NCBI GenBank assembly: GCA_001816695.1
Contig: MHCR01000010.1
Location: 9,826 to 16,832 of the forward strand
Source: Candidatus Woykebacteria bacterium RBG_16_39_9b
GTDB taxonomy: Bacteria > Patescibacteriota > Microgenomatia > Woykebacterales > RBG-16-39-9b
Reading direction: 5' to 3'
Length of the DNA: 7,007 bases
Part shown: piece by piece, positions 5,453 through 7,007 of the stretch
Numbering within the stretch: position 1 is the first letter of the stretch
Layout of the letters: each line of letters begins with the position of its first letter
Translations under genes and position numbers: made by a program
The notes under the pieces: generated by a model
Told to the model about the DNA's origin: nothing
Databases searched by the model: none
The model's input: only the letters and a program-made list of their open reading frames with translations

Positions 5453-6733
5453 CTAGGAAAGGAGCATGTCGACGATAAGGGTTGACCAACCGAAATTGTG
5501 GGCCCCGTAACCTTCACCTGTAAAGGGATTGAAAAACTCTCTATATCCGCTCAGTCGAATCAATTCCACACTTTTATCGATAGTTCTCTCAGCTTCTTTT
5601 TCAAAACCGTGACGTTGTAAACCCTTTATAATGTACCAGTTGGTATTAATCCATGTTGGTCCCCTCCATATAATCGGTTCTTTTGCCACTATCACGGGGG
5701 CCGCTGAAAAAGCTTGTTCATTTCTTGACACTGTTGGTACTGCAAAAGGAAGATTAAATTCTTCTGCGTTGAAGAGATGTTTTTTAGTAAGATTATCGAT
5801 AATTGTTTTTGGTAGGTCCAGTATCAAGGGTATAAGACCTTTAACCGTTTTAACTTTCGCGATCTTTTCATTTCTACCATATAAGTCATAAAAGAATCCA
5901 TCGTCTTTGTTATAACATTTTTTAATAAGTACTTCTTTTGATTTGATGTAAAGCAGGTGAAAACGACGGGCTGCCTGTTCATTATCAGTCTCGTGAAGAA
6001 GCTTGGAAAGAACTTCTAAGTTTTTAATATAAATTGAATTCACTAATACATCTTCAACATTAAAATAATCGTCTTCGAAAATTTTATCTAAGTTATAACC
6101 GCGTATCATATTGCGGAAAGTCACTGTCCTACCAAGCACTGATGCAACAATAGCTGAACTTCCCTTTACGCCCAAAACTGGGTCGTAGGAAGGAGATTGA
6201 TCCATCCCAGATTCATAAGGGGCAACTATTGAAATGAGACCATCGTTATCTGGATCTCTTTCATTAGAGAGCCAATCGTAATAAGCAACAAGCTTGGGTA
6301 AAACTTCGTAAAGAAAATCTTGGTCTTTTTTTTCTCGGTAAATTGCTTCGACAGCTTGGGCAATAAGCGGTGGTTGAATAAGCTGGCTTGTCTTAGGAGA
6401 AGCTGAAAGGCTTGATTCCAGTGGGCGCAATATTTCTCGCCAACCGAAAATTCCATGCTGCCAAAATACCATATGGGGAACAAAACCATCTAAACGTTGG
6501 GCTTTGAGAAGATTTCTGATTTCATTTTTAGCCAGTTCAAGGTCAAAATGGGATAAAACAATTGCATGAAAGCAAGAATCCCAAAACCATTGATGAGTAT
6601 AGTGATGTGTAGACGGACTAATATACTTATAATCACTTCTAACCCATTTTGAATAGCCGATTTTAAGATTACCATAAAGAACCCGCTTTGCCTCGTCAAT
6701 TAAATCTTTATTAGAAATGGCAGTGTTTTTCAC
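5453..6733 (-). CDS. GH63/trehalase-like (alpha/alpha)6-barrel glycoside hydrolase
   Basis: The product has 426 residues, without signal peptide or membrane segment, so it is probably cytosolic. It has the hallmarks of the (alpha/alpha)6 barrel shared by GH63, GH37 and mannosylglycerate/glucosylglycerate hydrolases. The sequence is QWFWDSCFHA (48-57), a helix with LLKAQRLDGFVPHM, YESGMDQSP (173-181), WRGPTWINTNW (356-366), and REFFNPFTGEGYGAHNFGWS near the C-terminus. By family analogy D178 is the likely general acid and E399 the likely base; their 221-residue spacing is close to that of known members. The substrate (an alpha-glucoside, trehalose-like sugar or glycosylglycerate) cannot be chosen from sequence. 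The start is GTG 6733, since an in-frame TAA lies at 6751-6749 and the first internal Met is residue 88. No Shine-Dalgarno sequence is present. It lies between the miaB-like gene and miaA on the same strand. Confidence 0.88.
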   Translation of the reverse strand: MKNTAISNKDLIDEAKRVLYGNLKIGYSKWVRSDYKYISPSTHHYTHQWFWDSCFHAIVLSHFDLELAKNEIRNLLKAQRLDGFVPHMVFWQHGIFGWREILRPLESSLSASPKTSQLIQPPLIAQAVEAIYREKKDQDFLYEVLPKLVAYYDWLSNERDPDNDGLISIVAPYESGMDQSPSYDPVLGVKGSSAIVASVLGRTVTFRNMIRGYNLDKIFEDDYFNVEDVLVNSIYIKNLEVLSKLLHETDNEQAARRFHLLYIKSKEVLIKKCYNKDDGFFYDLYGRNEKIAKVKTVKGLIPLILDLPKTIIDNLTKKHLFNAEEFNLPFAVPTVSRNEQAFSAAPVIVAKEPIIWRGPTWINTNWYIIKGLQRHGFEKEAERTIDKSVELIRLSGYREFFNPFTGEGYGAHNFGWSTLIVDMLLS

Positions 6734-6740
6734 TACTTTT

Positions 6741-6746
6741 AGTTTA
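6741..6746 (-). promoter_or_regulatory. Possible -10 element before the glycosidase gene
   Basis: Minus strand TAAACT (6746-6741, four of six) ends seven bases before the GTG start. The expected +1 is therefore A6734, directly before GTG, the same geometry as the strong promoters in this window. The -35 position at 17 bp reads TTTATT, which is poor. A low-stability hairpin (TTAGTTT / AAACTAA, loop TTTT) overlaps it. Weak on its own; it gains some weight from the repeated geometry. Confidence 0.33.
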
Positions 6747-6783
6747 GTTTAAAAAAACTAACAAATAAAGATCTCTGACAAAA

Positions 6784-7007
6784 TTAAACGGGGGTACTAA
6801 CTTTTTGTTTTAGATCATCAAATTGCAAGCTTCTCTTATTAATAAATTCATCAAGAATGTGGAAGCGGCGGTGTTTTTCTTCAGAAGATACGTCGTCAGG
6901 AAAATTTTGATACGAAGCTGTATGAGGCCTGGGTGAATACATCGCAATGTATGCCACCGCCCAACCGATTTTACGGGCTAAATTAACTGTGCTTTGGAAT
7001 GCGCTTT
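6784..7007 (-). CDS. miaB: MiaB-like radical-SAM methylthiotransferase, C-terminal part (5' end outside window)
   Basis: From the right edge, the frame read from 7005 is open for 73 codons and ends at TAA 6786-6784. The peptide matches the end of the radical-SAM domain of MiaB-type enzymes. It has FQSTVNLARKIGWAVAYIAM, then YSPRPHT (the family's YSPRPGT with G changed to H), then DDVSSEEKHRRFHILDEF. MiaB adds the 2-methylthio group to i6A37 of tRNA, using SAM and two Fe-S clusters. The Cys motifs would lie outside the window. In the family a TRAM RNA-binding domain of about 60 residues normally follows this point. Here the protein stops after FDDLKQKVSTPV, so the TRAM domain is absent, and the 50 bp to the next gene cannot encode it. 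miaA two genes downstream favours MiaB over its relatives MtaB and RimO, but the distinction is an inference. Confidence 0.75.
   Translation of the reverse strand, partial: SAFQSTVNLARKIGWAVAYIAMYSPRPHTASYQNFPDDVSSEEKHRRFHILDEFINKRSLQFDDLKQKVSTPV

Noticed and set aside
6226..6699. Two other minus-strand frames (87 and 69 codons) within the glycosidase gene
   Set aside because: They are out of frame with the conserved GH motifs, which continue unbroken through the region; there is no sign of a frameshift.
1..7007. CRISPR array, insertion sequence, attachment site, phage or toxin-antitoxin system
   Set aside because: I saw no spaced direct repeats, transposase or integrase motifs, terminal inverted repeats or small paired toxin/antitoxin frames. 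The window reads as ordinary chromosomal housekeeping and envelope genes.

Overview
The window looks like part of a small, compact, AT-rich bacterial genome. The coding density is high, intergenic gaps are short and almost no gene has a Shine-Dalgarno sequence. Very short or absent mRNA leaders, compact class-A-like RNase P RNA and small single-copy housekeeping genes would fit a Patescibacteria/CPR lineage. That placement is an inference from style, not from a marker gene.

Layout, left to right. Positions 1-98 hold the last 31 codons of an unidentified plus-strand gene. It converges on a minus-strand block that is transcribed in the order rnpB (RNase P RNA, 2391-2014), intrinsic terminator, secreted beta-helix/membrane 'bactofilin-like' protein (1938-778), and two-helix membrane PH-domain protein (651-109). 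A CaCA-family cation exchanger (2454-3428, plus) diverges from rnpB, with overlapping promoter elements. Its stop codon overlaps the stop codon of the next minus-strand gene by 4 bp. The second minus-strand block, in transcription order, is a MiaB-like methylthiotransferase (C-terminal part only, 7007-6784), a GH63/trehalase-like (alpha/alpha)6 glycosidase (6733-5453), miaA (5421-4477) and an AI-2E/PerM family membrane protein (4435-3425).

How the genes relate: MiaA and MiaB catalyse the two successive steps of ms2i6A37 formation on tRNA, and here they flank a sugar hydrolase gene on the same strand. The RNase P RNA adds another tRNA-maturation function. The remaining genes (PH protein, beta-helix membrane protein, exchanger, PerM protein) are envelope or transport proteins.

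The strongest structural signal is promoter geometry. At least three genes (PH protein, beta-helix protein, exchanger) have a good sigma70-type promoter whose -10 hexamer ends 6 or 7 nt before the start codon, so transcription should begin on or one base before the ATG. Two of these promoters also correct the start codon (beta-helix protein to 1938, exchanger to 2454). Weaker versions precede the glycosidase and miaA. This suggests leaderless mRNA is the normal mode in this genome. No CRISPR array, insertion sequence, phage gene, tRNA or clearly new multi-gene system was seen.
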